Assembly (NCBI RefSeq): GCF_003012815.1
Contig: NZ_PXYJ01000001.1
Location: 1,054,001-1,118,000, forward strand
Direction: 5' to 3'
Origin: Allosphingosinicella vermicomposti
GTDB taxonomy: Bacteria; Pseudomonadota; Alphaproteobacteria; Sphingomonadales; Sphingomonadaceae
DNA: 64,000 nucleotides
The notes below the pieces were generated by a model. That model did no database searches. It was not told the DNA's origin and saw only the letters and a list, made by a program, of their open reading frames with translations. This document shows positions 1 through 8,938 of the stretch, piece by piece. Positions within the stretch are counted from its first letter, which is position 1. Every line of letters begins with the position of its first letter. The translations under genes and the position numbers were made by a program.

Positions 1-131
1 TCGGTCAGGTCGCGCAGCCGCTTCGGGCCGCATTGACCGGGCGGGCGACGTCTCCGGGTATTTTCGATGTACTCGTTCTGCTGGGGCGCGACGAAAGCCT
101 CGCCCGTATCGCAGACCGGATGACGAGATAA
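1..131 (+). CDS. gltX: Glutamyl-tRNA synthetase, C-terminal end (partial)
   Basis: Only the last 42 codons are present; the gene enters from the left edge, read in the frame starting at base 3, and ends at TAA 129-131. The visible peptide runs [19 protein letters not shown] and then a stretch with FDVLVLLGR. This is the conserved anticodon-binding end of class I glutamyl-tRNA synthetases, which charge tRNA-Glu with glutamate in the cytoplasm. gltA follows 10 bases downstream, so the two are probably co-transcribed. The identification rests on the tail only, but that tail is well conserved in the family. Confidence 0.85.
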   Translation, partial: GQVAQPLRAALTGRATSPGIFDVLVLLGRDESLARIADRMTR

Positions 132-141
132 GGAGCCCAAT

Positions 142-1425
142 ATGGCCGATAAAGCCAGTCTCTCCCTCAACGGCGACAGCTTTGATTATGACGTGAAACC
201 CGGCACCGTGGGGCCAGACGTCATCGATATCCGCAAGCTTTACGGCCAGACCGGCGCCTTCACCTTCGATCCCGGCTTCACCTCGACGGCGAGCTGCGAA
301 TCCAAGATCACCTATATCGACGGCGACCAGGGCATCCTGCTTCACCGCGGCTATCCGATCGAACAGCTCGCCGAACAGTCGAGCTTCATGGAAGCGGCCT
401 ATCTTCTCCTCCACGGTGAGCTGCCGTCGAAGAGCGAGTTCGACACGTTCACCTACACGATCAGCCGCCACACCATGCTGCATGAGCAGCTGGCGACCTT
501 CTATCGCGGTTTCCGCCGCGACGCGCACCCGATGGCGATCATGTGCGGCGTGGTGGGCGCCCTTTCGGCTTTCTATCATGACAGCACGGACATCACCGAT
601 CCGCACCAGCGCATGGTGGCCTCCCACCGCCTGATCGCGAAGATGCCGACCATCGCGGCGATGGCCTACAAATATTCGATCGGTCAGCCCTTCCTCTACC
701 CGGACAACTCGCTGTCCTACACGGGTAATTTCTTGCGCATGACTTTCGGCGTTCCCGCCGAGGAGTATGTGGTGGATCCGGTGATCGAGCGGGCGATGGA
801 CCGCATCTTCATCCTCCATGCCGATCACGAACAGAACGCCTCGACCTCGACCGTGCGTCTCGCCGGCTCGTCGGGCGCCAATCCGTTCGCCTGCATCGCG
901 GCCGGCATAGCCTGCCTCTGGGGCCCGGCCCATGGCGGCGCCAACGAAGCGGCCCTGAACATGCTGCGCGAGATCGGCACCGTCGACCGCATTCCCGAAT
1001 ATATCGCCCGCGCGAAGGACAAGAACGATCCGTTCCGCCTGATGGGCTTCGGCCACCGCGTCTACAAGAATTACGATCCGCGCGCGAAGGTCATGCAGAA
1101 GACCGCGAACGAAGTGCTCGAAAAGCTCGGCGTCGACGATCCGATCTTTGACGTCGCCCGCGAGCTTGAGCAGATTGCGCTGAAGGACGAATATTTCGTT
1201 GAGAAGAAGCTCTATCCGAACGTCGACTTCTATTCGGGCGTGATCCTCTCCGCGATCGGTTTCCCGACCTCGATGTTTACTGTCCTCTTCGCGCTGGCCC
1301 GCACCACGGGCTGGGTCGCGCAGTGGAACGAGATGATCTCCGATCCCGACCAGAAGATCGGTCGCCCGCGCCAGCTCTACACTGGCGCGACGCAGCGGGA
1401 TTATGTCCCGGTCGGCCAGCGCTAA
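142..1425 (+). CDS. gltA: Citrate synthase, type II
   Basis: Condenses acetyl-CoA and oxaloacetate to citrate, the entry step of the TCA cycle. The 427-aa length is normal for the hexameric, NADH-sensitive type II enzyme of proteobacteria. The catalytic triad is visible at the positions used in E. coli: His264 in GPAHGGAN, His305 in [14 protein letters not shown] and Asp362 in [17 protein letters not shown] (about 226-235) is also a family signature. The ATG is preceded by a good ribosome site (AAGGAG) that overlaps the gltX stop region, so expression is likely linked to gltX. A family A palindromic repeat follows the stop codon and separates gltA from the convergent gene. Confidence 0.97.
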   Translation: MADKASLSLNGDSFDYDVKPGTVGPDVIDIRKLYGQTGAFTFDPGFTSTASCESKITYIDGDQGILLHRGYPIEQLAEQSSFMEAAYLLLHGELPSKSEFDTFTYTISRHTMLHEQLATFYRGFRRDAHPMAIMCGVVGALSAFYHDSTDITDPHQRMVASHRLIAKMPTIAAMAYKYSIGQPFLYPDNSLSYTGNFLRMTFGVPAEEYVVDPVIERAMDRIFILHADHEQNASTSTVRLAGSSGANPFACIAAGIACLWGPAHGGANEAALNMLREIGTVDRIPEYIARAKDKNDPFRLMGFGHRVYKNYDPRAKVMQKTANEVLEKLGVDDPIFDVARELEQIALKDEYFVEKKLYPNVDFYSGVILSAIGFPTSMFTVLFALARTTGWVAQWNEMISDPDQKIGRPRQLYTGATQRDYVPVGQR

Positions 1426-1437
1426 CGACTAGTTTTC

Positions 1438-1506
1438 CGCTAGTCCTGATCCTGTCGAAGGACGGTTCCAGGTGGTTCCGTCCTTCGACAAGCTCAGGAC
1501 TAGTGG
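1438..1506. repeat. Family A palindromic repeat
   Basis: Two inverted arms (CTAGTCCTGATCCTGTCGAAG and its near-complement ending CAGGACTAG) flank a short centre containing TTCCAGGTGGTTCC. It lies between the convergent genes gltA and the membrane protein at 1520-2728, a position where it could act as a bidirectional terminator. Confidence 0.85.
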
Positions 1507-1519
1507 AGTGATCTGATTT

Positions 1520-2728
1520 TTAATCCTCATCCCGACTTGGCACTGGGCGGTGCACATGACGCTGCGCCCAGAAGAAGGATCCGGCCGCATAGATGGCCAT
1601 TGCGGACAGGCCGGTGATCCACAATCCGGTGACCGCAAAAGGTAGGAGCAGCCAAGTCAGCCCCTTGCGCTCCGCGAGGAACAGGCGCCCTTCGACGATC
1701 CGCCCCTTTGCCTCGCCATGCAAAGCGGCGAGAAACGCGATGATGGTAAAGGCGAGGACGATGCAGCCCCAACCGCTCGGCTCGCGCAACGCGATACCCA
1801 GTCCGGCGAGCGCCGCGCCCGCACTCCACGGCAACACACGCCGCCAGCGCCGGAGGTTTGCCGGATCAACCATGCGAAGCCGCGCCAGCCGCTCGGCAAT
1901 GCCGTCGAGCGGCGTGACGGCGAGCATCAGCAAGACACCCGGCAGCAGCCAGCCTTGCAGGAAGAAACCGAATGCAATGACGCTGAGCCCGGCTGCCGCA
2001 CCATAAAGCCACTCGGGAACAGCGGGCGTCGGCATTAGAAGTCGCGTCGCGGCATATTCGACCGGTGAGAGTACGAAACGGGAAACCCAATCGCGCCCTT
2101 CAAATGCCGCGCCCTCCACGATCCGCGCCTCGGCGTGAGCGAGATCTTCCGACCTGTGGGCGATTGTGAGACGATCATCGGCAGAAGCGCCCGCCACGGA
2201 GAATTGCCGCGCGCCGCTCTGCACCGCACGTCGAAGAAATGTCGATTGGAGATCCCAGTCGTGCAGAACCGCTGCCGTCTGCCGCAGCAGCGCCCCGTCG
2301 AGCAACGCGAGGCCAGCCCAACGCGATTGTCCATCGATCCGCTCGAATCGGTCATCGGCTCCAAAGTCCGGCAACGTCAGAAGGACAGGCCCACCCGCAT
2401 CGAGGACACGCGTCACATGACTTTCGTCAGCCACCAGGCCATCCGCCATCAACAGCAGTGCCGCATCGGATGGAATGGCGAAGGCCGCCTCCCCGGCATT
2501 GCGGGCCACGGTAATCGCGATCCCGTCGGCCCGGAGCCTTTCCAAGGCCGCGCTTAGAGGGGGCGTCTGCCGGTCGACAACAATAACGATTGGATGCGCA
2601 CCGGCGGCAGCCGCAAGCCGCGCCTGCCGCTCGATTAAAGTACGTCCGGCGAGCTGCAGCGTGGCTCTCAGCCCCTGCCCGTCCGGTTCGCACTCATGAT
2701 AGGCGCAAATCAGCGCTGCCAAAGACAT
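1520..2728 (-). CDS. Nucleotidyltransferase-like / CDP-alcohol transferase-like membrane protein
   Basis: 402 aa with two parts. Residues 1 to about 200 look like a GT-A/nucleotidyltransferase fold: an N-terminal strand LAALICAYHE, then LAGRTLIERQARLAAAAGA, a strand IVIVVDR and an acidic-loop strand ALLLMADGL. From about 235 there are several hydrophobic segments (for example LLPGVLLMLAVTPL). LDGIAERLARLR (about 276-287) resembles the start of the CDP-alcohol phosphatidyltransferase motif DGxxAR, but the later conserved aspartates are absent. This order recalls the bifunctional inositol-phosphate cytidylyltransferase/phospho-inositol synthases, in degenerate form. Substrate and activity are unknown. 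It is divergent from the TipN-like gene and convergent with gltA. Confidence 0.6.
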   Translation of the reverse strand: MSLAALICAYHECEPDGQGLRATLQLAGRTLIERQARLAAAAGAHPIVIVVDRQTPPLSAALERLRADGIAITVARNAGEAAFAIPSDAALLLMADGLVADESHVTRVLDAGGPVLLTLPDFGADDRFERIDGQSRWAGLALLDGALLRQTAAVLHDWDLQSTFLRRAVQSGARQFSVAGASADDRLTIAHRSEDLAHAEARIVEGAAFEGRDWVSRFVLSPVEYAATRLLMPTPAVPEWLYGAAAGLSVIAFGFFLQGWLLPGVLLMLAVTPLDGIAERLARLRMVDPANLRRWRRVLPWSAGAALAGLGIALREPSGWGCIVLAFTIIAFLAALHGEAKGRIVEGRLFLAERKGLTWLLLPFAVTGLWITGLSAMAIYAAGSFFWAQRHVHRPVPSRDED

Positions 2729-2825
2729 CTAAGATCACCCCGCATGAAAGGGTTTGTAGGGTGAGGGCGAACCGGATGCAAAGCGGTTCGGCTGATGCAG
2801 CGGTGCATCGGGCGCTCGTGGTGAC

Positions 2826-2833
2826 ATGGTTAA
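2826..2833 (-). promoter_or_regulatory. CtrA-like motif TTAACCAT
   Basis: ATGGTTAA on the plus strand (TTAACCAT on the minus) lies in the 154-base divergent intergenic region, 50 bases before the TipN-like start. TTAACCAT is the half-site octamer associated with the alphaproteobacterial cell-cycle regulator CtrA. No second correctly spaced TTAA is seen, so this is only a candidate site. Confidence 0.3.
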
Positions 2834-2882
2834 GGCGACTTCAACCTATATTCCGCCCGGCATGTTGTGATAACGAACCTCC

Positions 2883-5150
2883 ATGACAATAGGGGCAGAG
2901 CGCGCCGGGGCGCATTCGCTGACAAGCGAAGACACGACAGAGATCGGCCAGTGGGACGCGGTTAACGAGGACGCCGTCTCAAGCGGCGGGATGTGGGACA
3001 TGCCGATAGCAGATATGGAACAGCCCGCGCCTGGACGACCGATTCTGGGCGGCCTGCTCATCCTCCTTGCCATTGCCTGGACCAGCGCAGCTATCTGGTC
3101 GATCCTTTCCACGGCGCCCGCGGCGGACCTGCCTGCAATCGTCGGTTGGATCGGTACGATCGCGGGGCCCCTGGTCCTCATTGCCCTGATGTGGCTGATC
3201 TTCGGCCGCACTCCCCGGCGCGAGGCGGAGCGCTTTACGCAAGCGGTGACGAAGATGCGCGCCGAAAGCGCCGCTCTCGACGGCTTGCTCGCCGTCGTTA
3301 CGACCCGGCTTGAGGACAATTATGCGCGCATGACCGCCGAATCGGCGAAGCTGATGACGCTTGGAGATGAGGCGGCCGACCGCCTGGGCCGTGTTACGCA
3401 CTATATCGCGAAGGAAACCGAGACGCTCGACCGCAAGGCCGAAGCGCTGGAGGCCGCTGCCAACGCTGCCCGCGTCGATATCGGTATCCTTCTCCAGGAT
3501 TTGCCGCGTGCCGAAGACCAGGCTCGAACCCTCGCCTCCGCTCTGCACGAGGCGGGCGTTTCCGCACATGAGCAGGCTGGCGCACTCGATGCTCAGGTTT
3601 CTTCGCTTGTCACGCGCGGTCGTGAAGCAGAGGATGTGGTGGGCGGCGCGGCGCAGCGTCTTGCAGCTCACCTCGCCCGGATCGAGGGATCGATAGGCGC
3701 GGCGGCGGATCGGCTGGACCAAGCGGCGGGCGGACTTGGCATGACTGTCGATGACAGTCTCGCCCGCGCGTCCGAAGCCTTGGATGCGACGCGATCCGGT
3801 CTTGATGCACAAGGCCAAGCAACGCTGACGATGATCGAAAAAAGCGCCGTGGCTCTCGATAAGGCGGGGTCCGACGCGGCGCGCAGCCTTTCTCGCCGTA
3901 TCGAGACATTGGCCGCCCAACTCGATTCGCTGGCGGCTCAATTGTCCGGACATGACGACAATAGCCAAGCGATTGCAGCGCGTATTGGCCGCGAACTTGA
4001 ACTGCTGGAAGAGCGTCATGCGGCCTTGGCCAGCGGCGGATTGGACGATGCCGCCCGCTATCAGGAGGCGTTGACCGAGATGCGTGCAACCGTCCAAGCG
4101 CTGCATGAAGAGATGGGCAGCAGCGTGCAGCGCGCGGACGGCCTTGTGCATCGCACGCAAATCCTTGCAGCAGCCGTCAACGGGCTTGGCCACACGATGG
4201 GCGAAGCATTGCCCGAATTCCTGACCCGAATCGAAGCGCAGACCAGCCGCGCGCGGGAAGCTGCCGGCACGCTGCAGCCGCAGGTCGAAACGATCGTGGC
4301 GACAAGCAATGTTGCGGGTGAGCGGATGGCAGCGATGGAAGAGGCGCTCGTTCGCCAGCAGAATTTGCTTCACGACCTCCTCGACAGGCTGGAAAGAATT
4401 ACGGGCAATGTCGGCGACCTAGACGGCAATGCGCGGCGACTGATCGCCGAAACCGGACCGGAACTGGTCGACGCGCTTATTCGTGTGCGCGAGACGGCGA
4501 ACCAGGCCGCTGCTTCGGCGCGCGAGGCGATCGCCACCGTTATCCCGGAAAGCGCTGCCGCCTTGGGGCAGGCGGGAGTCGAAGCCGTGCGAGCATCGGT
4601 CGCGCCGCACCTCGCCGCGCAAATGGCCGAGCTCAACGACGCTGCGAAGAGATCCGCCGAAGCGGCTCGCATCGCGTCCGAACGCCTTACCCGCCAGATC
4701 GTTACGATCGGCGAGACCACCGCGGCGATCGAGGCACGGATTACGGAAGCGCGCGAGGAGCAGGAACGGAGCGATAGCGACACGTTCAGTCATCGCGTGG
4801 CATTGTTGATCGACGCGCTCAATTCCGCGGCAATCGACGTCAGCAAATTGCTGTCGAATGAGGTGAGCGACACTGCCTGGGCGGCCTATTTGAAGGGTGA
4901 CCGCGGCGCGTTCACGCGCCGCGCGGTGAAGCTCCTGTCATCCGGCGAGGCCCGCGAGATCGGACGGCATTATGAAAATGATCCGGAATTCCGCGAACAG
5001 GTGAACCGCTACGTCCACGATTTCGAAGCGATGCTCCGCCGCCTCCTCTCCGATCGCGACGGTCAGGCGCTGAGCGTCACCATGCTCTCATCCGACATGG
5101 GCAAGCTTTACGTCGCATTGGCCCAAGCGATCGAGCGGTTGCGAGCTTGA
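2883..5150 (+). CDS. Large coiled-coil inner-membrane protein, TipN-like
   Basis: 755 aa. A polar 50-residue N-terminus is followed by two transmembrane helices (about 53-75 and 83-108, ending LIALMWLIFG). A very long alanine-rich helical region then runs to about residue 630 with heptad-like patterns typical of coiled coils. A compact conserved end follows (about 630-755), including AVKLLSSGEAREIGRHYE and NRYVHDFEAMLRRLL. Two N-terminal membrane spans plus a long cytoplasmic coiled coil is the layout of TipN, the Caulobacter new-pole polarity factor, which is somewhat longer. The assignment is by architecture only. No strong Shine-Dalgarno precedes the ATG, so the start could lie a little downstream. 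A CtrA-like octamer lies upstream. The stop is 3 bases from the end of the convergent DUF1467 gene. Confidence 0.6.
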   Translation: MTIGAERAGAHSLTSEDTTEIGQWDAVNEDAVSSGGMWDMPIADMEQPAPGRPILGGLLILLAIAWTSAAIWSILSTAPAADLPAIVGWIGTIAGPLVLIALMWLIFGRTPRREAERFTQAVTKMRAESAALDGLLAVVTTRLEDNYARMTAESAKLMTLGDEAADRLGRVTHYIAKETETLDRKAEALEAAANAARVDIGILLQDLPRAEDQARTLASALHEAGVSAHEQAGALDAQVSSLVTRGREAEDVVGGAAQRLAAHLARIEGSIGAAADRLDQAAGGLGMTVDDSLARASEALDATRSGLDAQGQATLTMIEKSAVALDKAGSDAARSLSRRIETLAAQLDSLAAQLSGHDDNSQAIAARIGRELELLEERHAALASGGLDDAARYQEALTEMRATVQALHEEMGSSVQRADGLVHRTQILAAAVNGLGHTMGEALPEFLTRIEAQTSRAREAAGTLQPQVETIVATSNVAGERMAAMEEALVRQQNLLHDLLDRLERITGNVGDLDGNARRLIAETGPELVDALIRVRETANQAAASAREAIATVIPESAAALGQAGVEAVRASVAPHLAAQMAELNDAAKRSAEAARIASERLTRQIVTIGETTAAIEARITEAREEQERSDSDTFSHRVALLIDALNSAAIDVSKLLSNEVSDTAWAAYLKGDRGAFTRRAVKLLSSGEAREIGRHYENDPEFREQVNRYVHDFEAMLRRLLSDRDGQALSVTMLSSDMGKLYVALAQAIERLRA

Positions 5151-5153
5151 TCC

Positions 5154-5414
5154 TTAGCGGGCCCAATCGAGCTGTTCGACCCCGATCCAGCCGAAGATGT
5201 AGTTGAGGTAGAAGAGCGTGAAGAGCGCTGCCGAAAGGATAGTGGCGCGTAATGCCGCCCGCCCGAAACTGAAGCGATGCGGCGCGCTGTCCGCATGACC
5301 CGGGATACGATCGACGCCCATTTCCTCGTCCGTCCGCACACCGAATGGGATGACAACGAAAAAGCTCATCACCCAGAAGAGGGCGTAAATAGCGAAGATT
5401 GAGCCGATCTGCAT
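5154..5414 (-). CDS. DUF1467 family membrane protein
   Basis: 86 aa with two predicted transmembrane helices (about 5-25, FAIYALFWVMSFFVVIPFGV, and about 54-75). Between them lies the short loop RTDEEMG, typical of DUF1467, a small alphaproteobacterial inner-membrane family of unknown function. It is the last gene of the minus-strand run birA-coaX-rnj-DUF1467, an order common in sphingomonads, and is separated from rnj by a family A palindromic repeat. The name is well supported; the function is not known. Confidence 0.85.
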   Translation of the reverse strand: MQIGSIFAIYALFWVMSFFVVIPFGVRTDEEMGVDRIPGHADSAPHRFSFGRAALRATILSAALFTLFYLNYIFGWIGVEQLDWAR

Positions 5415-5485
5415 GGGCGTCCCTTAAACTATCGTGAGACACTTACAAACCGGCTCGATTATGGTTCGCCCGTGCTATCGTCTTG

Positions 5486-5565
5486 CCCCGCTAGGGCTGA
5501 GCTTGTCGAAGCCCGTGGGAATCGCACGTTGCTCACGCCCTTCGACAGGCTCAGGGCTAGCGGGG
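5486..5565. repeat. Family A palindromic repeat
   Basis: Arms CCCCGCTAGGGCTGAGC and GGCTCAGGGCTAGCGGGG enclose about 40 bases. It lies between rnj and the downstream DUF1467 gene, both on the minus strand. Confidence 0.85.
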
Positions 5566-5600
5566 TGGGTCGTAACTCGGATCTGGCCCCGTGGTTGCCG

Positions 5601-7235
5601 TCAAACCCGCACGATGAGGACGTTCACCACCGGCTTCTTGCCCGTCCAATCGGTGGCGCAGCGCCGCACCGCGAGGCGGATGGCTTCGCGAAGCTTGTCT
5701 TCCGGCCCGCCCTTGCGCGCGGCTTCTTCCGCCGCCTCGCAGGCTTCTCCGAGGAAGGCTTCGCGATCTTCCTCCACCGGTACGCCGTTAAAGCTGATCT
5801 GCACGTCGCCGACAATCCGATCGTTCGAATCCATCGCGACGGCGACGGAAATAGTGCCGAATGCAGCAATCTTGCGCCGCTCGTTCATCGTCGATCCGTC
5901 GGCCGCGAGGATGACGTCGCCGTCAAGGATCAAGCGCCCCACCCTCTCCTCACCCAATTTCTTCGGGCCGTTGGGTGCGAGGCGGACGAGGTCGCCATTC
6001 TTCTGCATGATGCCGCGCGGCACGCCGCATTGGAGGGCGAAGCGTTCATGCTCGGCCATGTGGCGGATTTCGCCATGGACAGGCACGATGATTTCGGGCC
6101 GGATCCACTGATACATGGCGGCAAGCTCCGGGCGGCCGGGATGGCCAGAGACGTGCACATCCGCCTGACGGTCGGTGATCATGTGGATGCCGCGATGGGC
6201 CAGCTCGTTCTGGATGCGGCCGATCGCGATCTCGTTGCCGGGTATCTGCTTGGACGAGAAGACGACAAGGTCGCCTTCGTCCAGCTTGATCTTGTGCTGA
6301 TCGAAGGCGATGCGGGCGAGTGCGGCGCGGCTTTCCCCCTGCCCGCCGGTGGCGATGATCATGACTTCATGCTTGGGCAGGCCCATCGCCGTTTCAAAGT
6401 CCACGGTTTCCGGGAAATCGGTGAGATAGCCGACGCTCTTCGACACGCGCAGGATCCGGTCGAGCGAGCGGCCCGCGACACAGACCTTGCGACCGGTATC
6501 TTGCGCGACATGGCCGAGGGTCTTCAGACGCGCGGCGTTGGACGCGAAGGTGGTGACGAGCACGCGGCCCTTGGCACCCTGGATCGTCGCGTCGAGCCCT
6601 TCGCGGACCGTCGCCTCCGACCCCGAAGGCTCGGGATTGAAGACATTGGTTGAATCGCAGACAAGCGCGAGCACGCCTTCGTCGCCAATCGCGCGGAGTT
6701 CGGCTTCGGTGCTGGGATCGCCAAGCTGCGGCGCGTCATCCAGCTTCCAGTCGCCGGTATGGAAGATCTTGCCATATGGCGTGTCGATGAGGAGTGCGTT
6801 GCCCTCCGGAATGGAGTGCGCGAGCGGGATGTAACGGAAGCCGAAGGGGCCAACCTGGAAATCCCCCTGCATCTCGATAACGTTAAGCTTTACCTCTTCG
6901 AGGAGCCCCTCCTCTTCCAATTTTCCGGCGATCAAACCGGCGGTGAAGGGCGTGGCGTAGAGCGGCACGCCAAGATCGGCGGCGAGATAGGGAATGGCGC
7001 CGATATGGTCCTCATGCCCGTGAGTCAGCACGATACCGAGCAGATCGTCCTTGCGATCCTCAATGAACTTCAGGTCCGGCAACACCAGTTCCACGCCCGG
7101 ATAGAGCGGATCAGCGAAGGTGAGGCCGAGATCGACCATGATCCACTTTCCCTGGCAGCCATAGAGATTGACGTTCATGCCGATCTCGCCCGAGCCACCG
7201 AGCGCGAGAAAAAGGAGTTCGTTACCGGGCTTCAT
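5601..7235 (-). CDS. rnj: Ribonuclease J
   Basis: 544 aa, the usual size. RNase J is a metallo-beta-lactamase/beta-CASP ribonuclease with 5'-3' exonuclease and endonuclease activity in mRNA decay and rRNA maturation. The start LALGGSGEIGMNVNLYG is the family signature. The zinc motif HxHxDH is THGHEDHIGA at about residue 72, and further metal ligands lie in LAHSIPEG and FHTGDWKLD (about 160-182). The beta-CASP segment includes ATGGQGES and FSSKQIPGNE. The C-terminal domain ends KKPVVNVLIVRV. It lies between coaX (upstream) and DUF1467, with family C and family A repeats in the two gaps. Confidence 0.95.
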   Translation of the reverse strand: MKPGNELLFLALGGSGEIGMNVNLYGCQGKWIMVDLGLTFADPLYPGVELVLPDLKFIEDRKDDLLGIVLTHGHEDHIGAIPYLAADLGVPLYATPFTAGLIAGKLEEEGLLEEVKLNVIEMQGDFQVGPFGFRYIPLAHSIPEGNALLIDTPYGKIFHTGDWKLDDAPQLGDPSTEAELRAIGDEGVLALVCDSTNVFNPEPSGSEATVREGLDATIQGAKGRVLVTTFASNAARLKTLGHVAQDTGRKVCVAGRSLDRILRVSKSVGYLTDFPETVDFETAMGLPKHEVMIIATGGQGESRAALARIAFDQHKIKLDEGDLVVFSSKQIPGNEIAIGRIQNELAHRGIHMITDRQADVHVSGHPGRPELAAMYQWIRPEIIVPVHGEIRHMAEHERFALQCGVPRGIMQKNGDLVRLAPNGPKKLGEERVGRLILDGDVILAADGSTMNERRKIAAFGTISVAVAMDSNDRIVGDVQISFNGVPVEEDREAFLGEACEAAEEAARKGGPEDKLREAIRLAVRRCATDWTGKKPVVNVLIVRV

Positions 7236-7257
7236 TCTTCAAATATTCCAATCTTTT

Positions 7258-7336
7258 CGTCACTCCGGCGAAAGCCGGAGTCCCGTGGAAGTTCCGTGCG
7301 GGCAGAAGGAGATTCCGGCTTTCGCCGGAATGGCGG
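7258..7336. repeat. Family C palindromic repeat
   Basis: CGTCACTCCGGCGAAAGCC at the left and GGCTTTCGCCGGAATGGCG at the right are inverted copies. It sits in the coaX-rnj gap. Unlike the nuo copies it does not form an ORF linking its two neighbours. Confidence 0.8.
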
Positions 7337-7337
7337 C

Positions 7338-8114
7338 CTAAGTCAAAGACCGCTCATAGAGGATGCCGAGCCCGGTGATGGTGAGATCCGGTTCGATCGC
7401 GTCGAAGACCTCGCTATGCTTGTCGAACAAGGTGGCGAGGCCGCCGGTCGCGACGACCTTGGCCTGGCGCCCGATCTCCGCCTTGATCCGCGCGACGAGC
7501 CCCTCGATCATCGAGACATAGCCCCAATAAATGCCGCTGTGCATCGCTTCCTCGGTAGAGCGGCCGATCACCTGCGCGCCTTCCGGCGCCTCGATCGCGA
7601 TTCGCGGGAGCTTCGCCGCCGCGGCGACGAGGGCGTCGAGCGACAGGTTGATACCCGGCGCGATCACGCCGCCTTTGTAAGTGCCGCTATAATCGATCAC
7701 GTCAAACGTGGTCGCCGTGCCGAAATCAATGACGATGAGGTCGCCGGGATGAGCCTCATGCGCGGCAATGGCGTTGACGAGCCGATCGGCGCCAACCGCT
7801 TCGGGCTGGGGCAAGTCGACCGCGATGCCGAATTCCACCGGCGCGCGGCCCGCGACGAGCGGCGTCACGTTGAAATATTTTTCGGCCAGCACTTCCAGAT
7901 TATGGAGCGCGCGCGGGACGACCGTCGCGATGATCACGGCTTCCACATCATCCAGGCCATAGCCTGAAAGGTCGAGCAGCTGCCGCAGCCACACCGCATA
8001 TTCGTCCGCCGTCCGTCTGGGATCGGTCGCGATCCGCCAGCGCGCGCGAATCTCGCGGCCCTTCATCAGGGCAAAGACGATGTTGGTGTTTCCGGCGTCG
8101 AGGGCGAGGAGCAT
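7338..8114 (-). CDS. coaX: Type III pantothenate kinase
   Basis: 258 aa. Phosphorylates pantothenate, the first committed step of CoA synthesis. The ASKHA-fold phosphate-binding motif [11 protein letters not shown] opens the protein (residues 5-15). The family motif GADRLVNA (about 107) and the second ATP-site motif [12 protein letters not shown] (about 124-135) are present. The protein is cytoplasmic and forms a dimer in this family. It follows the cupin gene by 12 bases and lies in the birA-GNAT-cupin-coaX-rnj run. In many sphingomonads birA is directly followed by coaX, so the two genes upstream may be a local insertion. Confidence 0.96.
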   Translation of the reverse strand: MLLALDAGNTNIVFALMKGREIRARWRIATDPRRTADEYAVWLRQLLDLSGYGLDDVEAVIIATVVPRALHNLEVLAEKYFNVTPLVAGRAPVEFGIAVDLPQPEAVGADRLVNAIAAHEAHPGDLIVIDFGTATTFDVIDYSGTYKGGVIAPGINLSLDALVAAAAKLPRIAIEAPEGAQVIGRSTEEAMHSGIYWGYVSMIEGLVARIKAEIGRQAKVVATGGLATLFDKHSEVFDAIEPDLTITGLGILYERSLT

Positions 8115-8126
8115 GAGGCGTTCCGA

Positions 8127-8459
8127 TCAGTCCACGATGAACAGCTTGGCCCCAACTTCAGTCGAGGATCGGTGAGCTGCATCGCCAAAATCGGATACGT
8201 GATAACTCATTCCAGCCTTGAGGTGAAATGTGCGTCCGTCCTTCAGCTCGGATACGAGTTCGCCTTCGAGAACGAACAGAACATGGCCCCGGTCGCACCA
8301 ATGGTCGGCGAGATAGCCGGGTGAATATTCGACCATTCTGATCCGCGTGTCGCCGACCATCACGGTCCGTGAGACGACCGTTCCATTTTCCCCCGGCTTA
8401 TCCGAGGCTGGCTCACGCGTCCAGTCAACACATGTGAACGCGACTTCCGGTAACTTCAT
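8127..8459 (-). CDS. DHCW-motif cupin protein
   Basis: 110 aa, a single cupin barrel. The expected core is visible: LADHWCDRGHVLFVLEGEL (about 50-68) with the two metal-site histidines and the glutamate, then LKAGMSYHVSDFGDAAHRS (about 80-98). The order is a variant of the family's DHCW signature (DHWC here). The substrate is unknown. The start is fixed by an ATGA overlap with the stop of the upstream GNAT gene (TGA at 8456-8458), so the two are probably translationally coupled. A longer reading is open upstream but would run through the GNAT gene. Confidence 0.75.
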   Translation of the reverse strand: MKLPEVAFTCVDWTREPASDKPGENGTVVSRTVMVGDTRIRMVEYSPGYLADHWCDRGHVLFVLEGELVSELKDGRTFHLKAGMSYHVSDFGDAAHRSSTEVGAKLFIVD

Positions 8460-8935
8460 TCTCCATCTCCCCCCTTCGGCACGACCAACGCCATTTCCGC
8501 CGTATCCTCCCAGCCGAGCGCCTCGTAGAGCGGTCGCCCCTGTGCGGTGGCGTGGAGGATCATGAACTGGAGGCCGCGCCGCTGCGCCTCGCGGGTTGCT
8601 TCGGCCATTAGCTTCTTGGCGATACCCTGCCCGCGAAAGTCGGGCTCGACATAGACGTTGAGGATATAGCCGCGCCGGTCCATTAGCGGGTGAGCGGGGT
8701 GCGGCGGCCAATCGATCTCCATCATGCCAAGGCCGGCGACGGAACGCCCTTCATAGTCCGCGGCCCAGCCAAAATAGCGGCCATCGGCAAGCCGCGGTTC
8801 GAGCCAAAGGCAGAAGGGCTCGCCCATCGACGCGATCACATTCTCGCTCCGCCCGGAATCGCGGAACATGGATTCGCGATGATGGCAGACGAGGTCGCGG
8901 TCTTCAGGCGTGAGAGGGCGGATAAGCATGGCCAT
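8456..8935 (-). CDS. GNAT family N-acetyltransferase
   Basis: 159 aa. A single acetyltransferase domain: IRPLTPEDRDLVCHHRESMF at the start, strand VAGLGMMEIDWPP, then ILNVYVEPDFRGQGIAKKLM (about 90-109). The last segment holds the acetyl-CoA pyrophosphate motif RGQGIA. It ends with LHATAQGRPLYEALGW, the usual C-terminal motif B. The acceptor is unknown. It starts just after the birA stop (TAG GGC ATG) and overlaps the cupin gene by four bases, so it belongs to the same transcript. A second ATG two codons in is equally possible. Confidence 0.85.
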   Translation of the reverse strand: MAMLIRPLTPEDRDLVCHHRESMFRDSGRSENVIASMGEPFCLWLEPRLADGRYFGWAADYEGRSVAGLGMMEIDWPPHPAHPLMDRRGYILNVYVEPDFRGQGIAKKLMAEATREAQRRGLQFMILHATAQGRPLYEALGWEDTAEMALVVPKGGDGE

Positions 8936-8938
8936 GCC

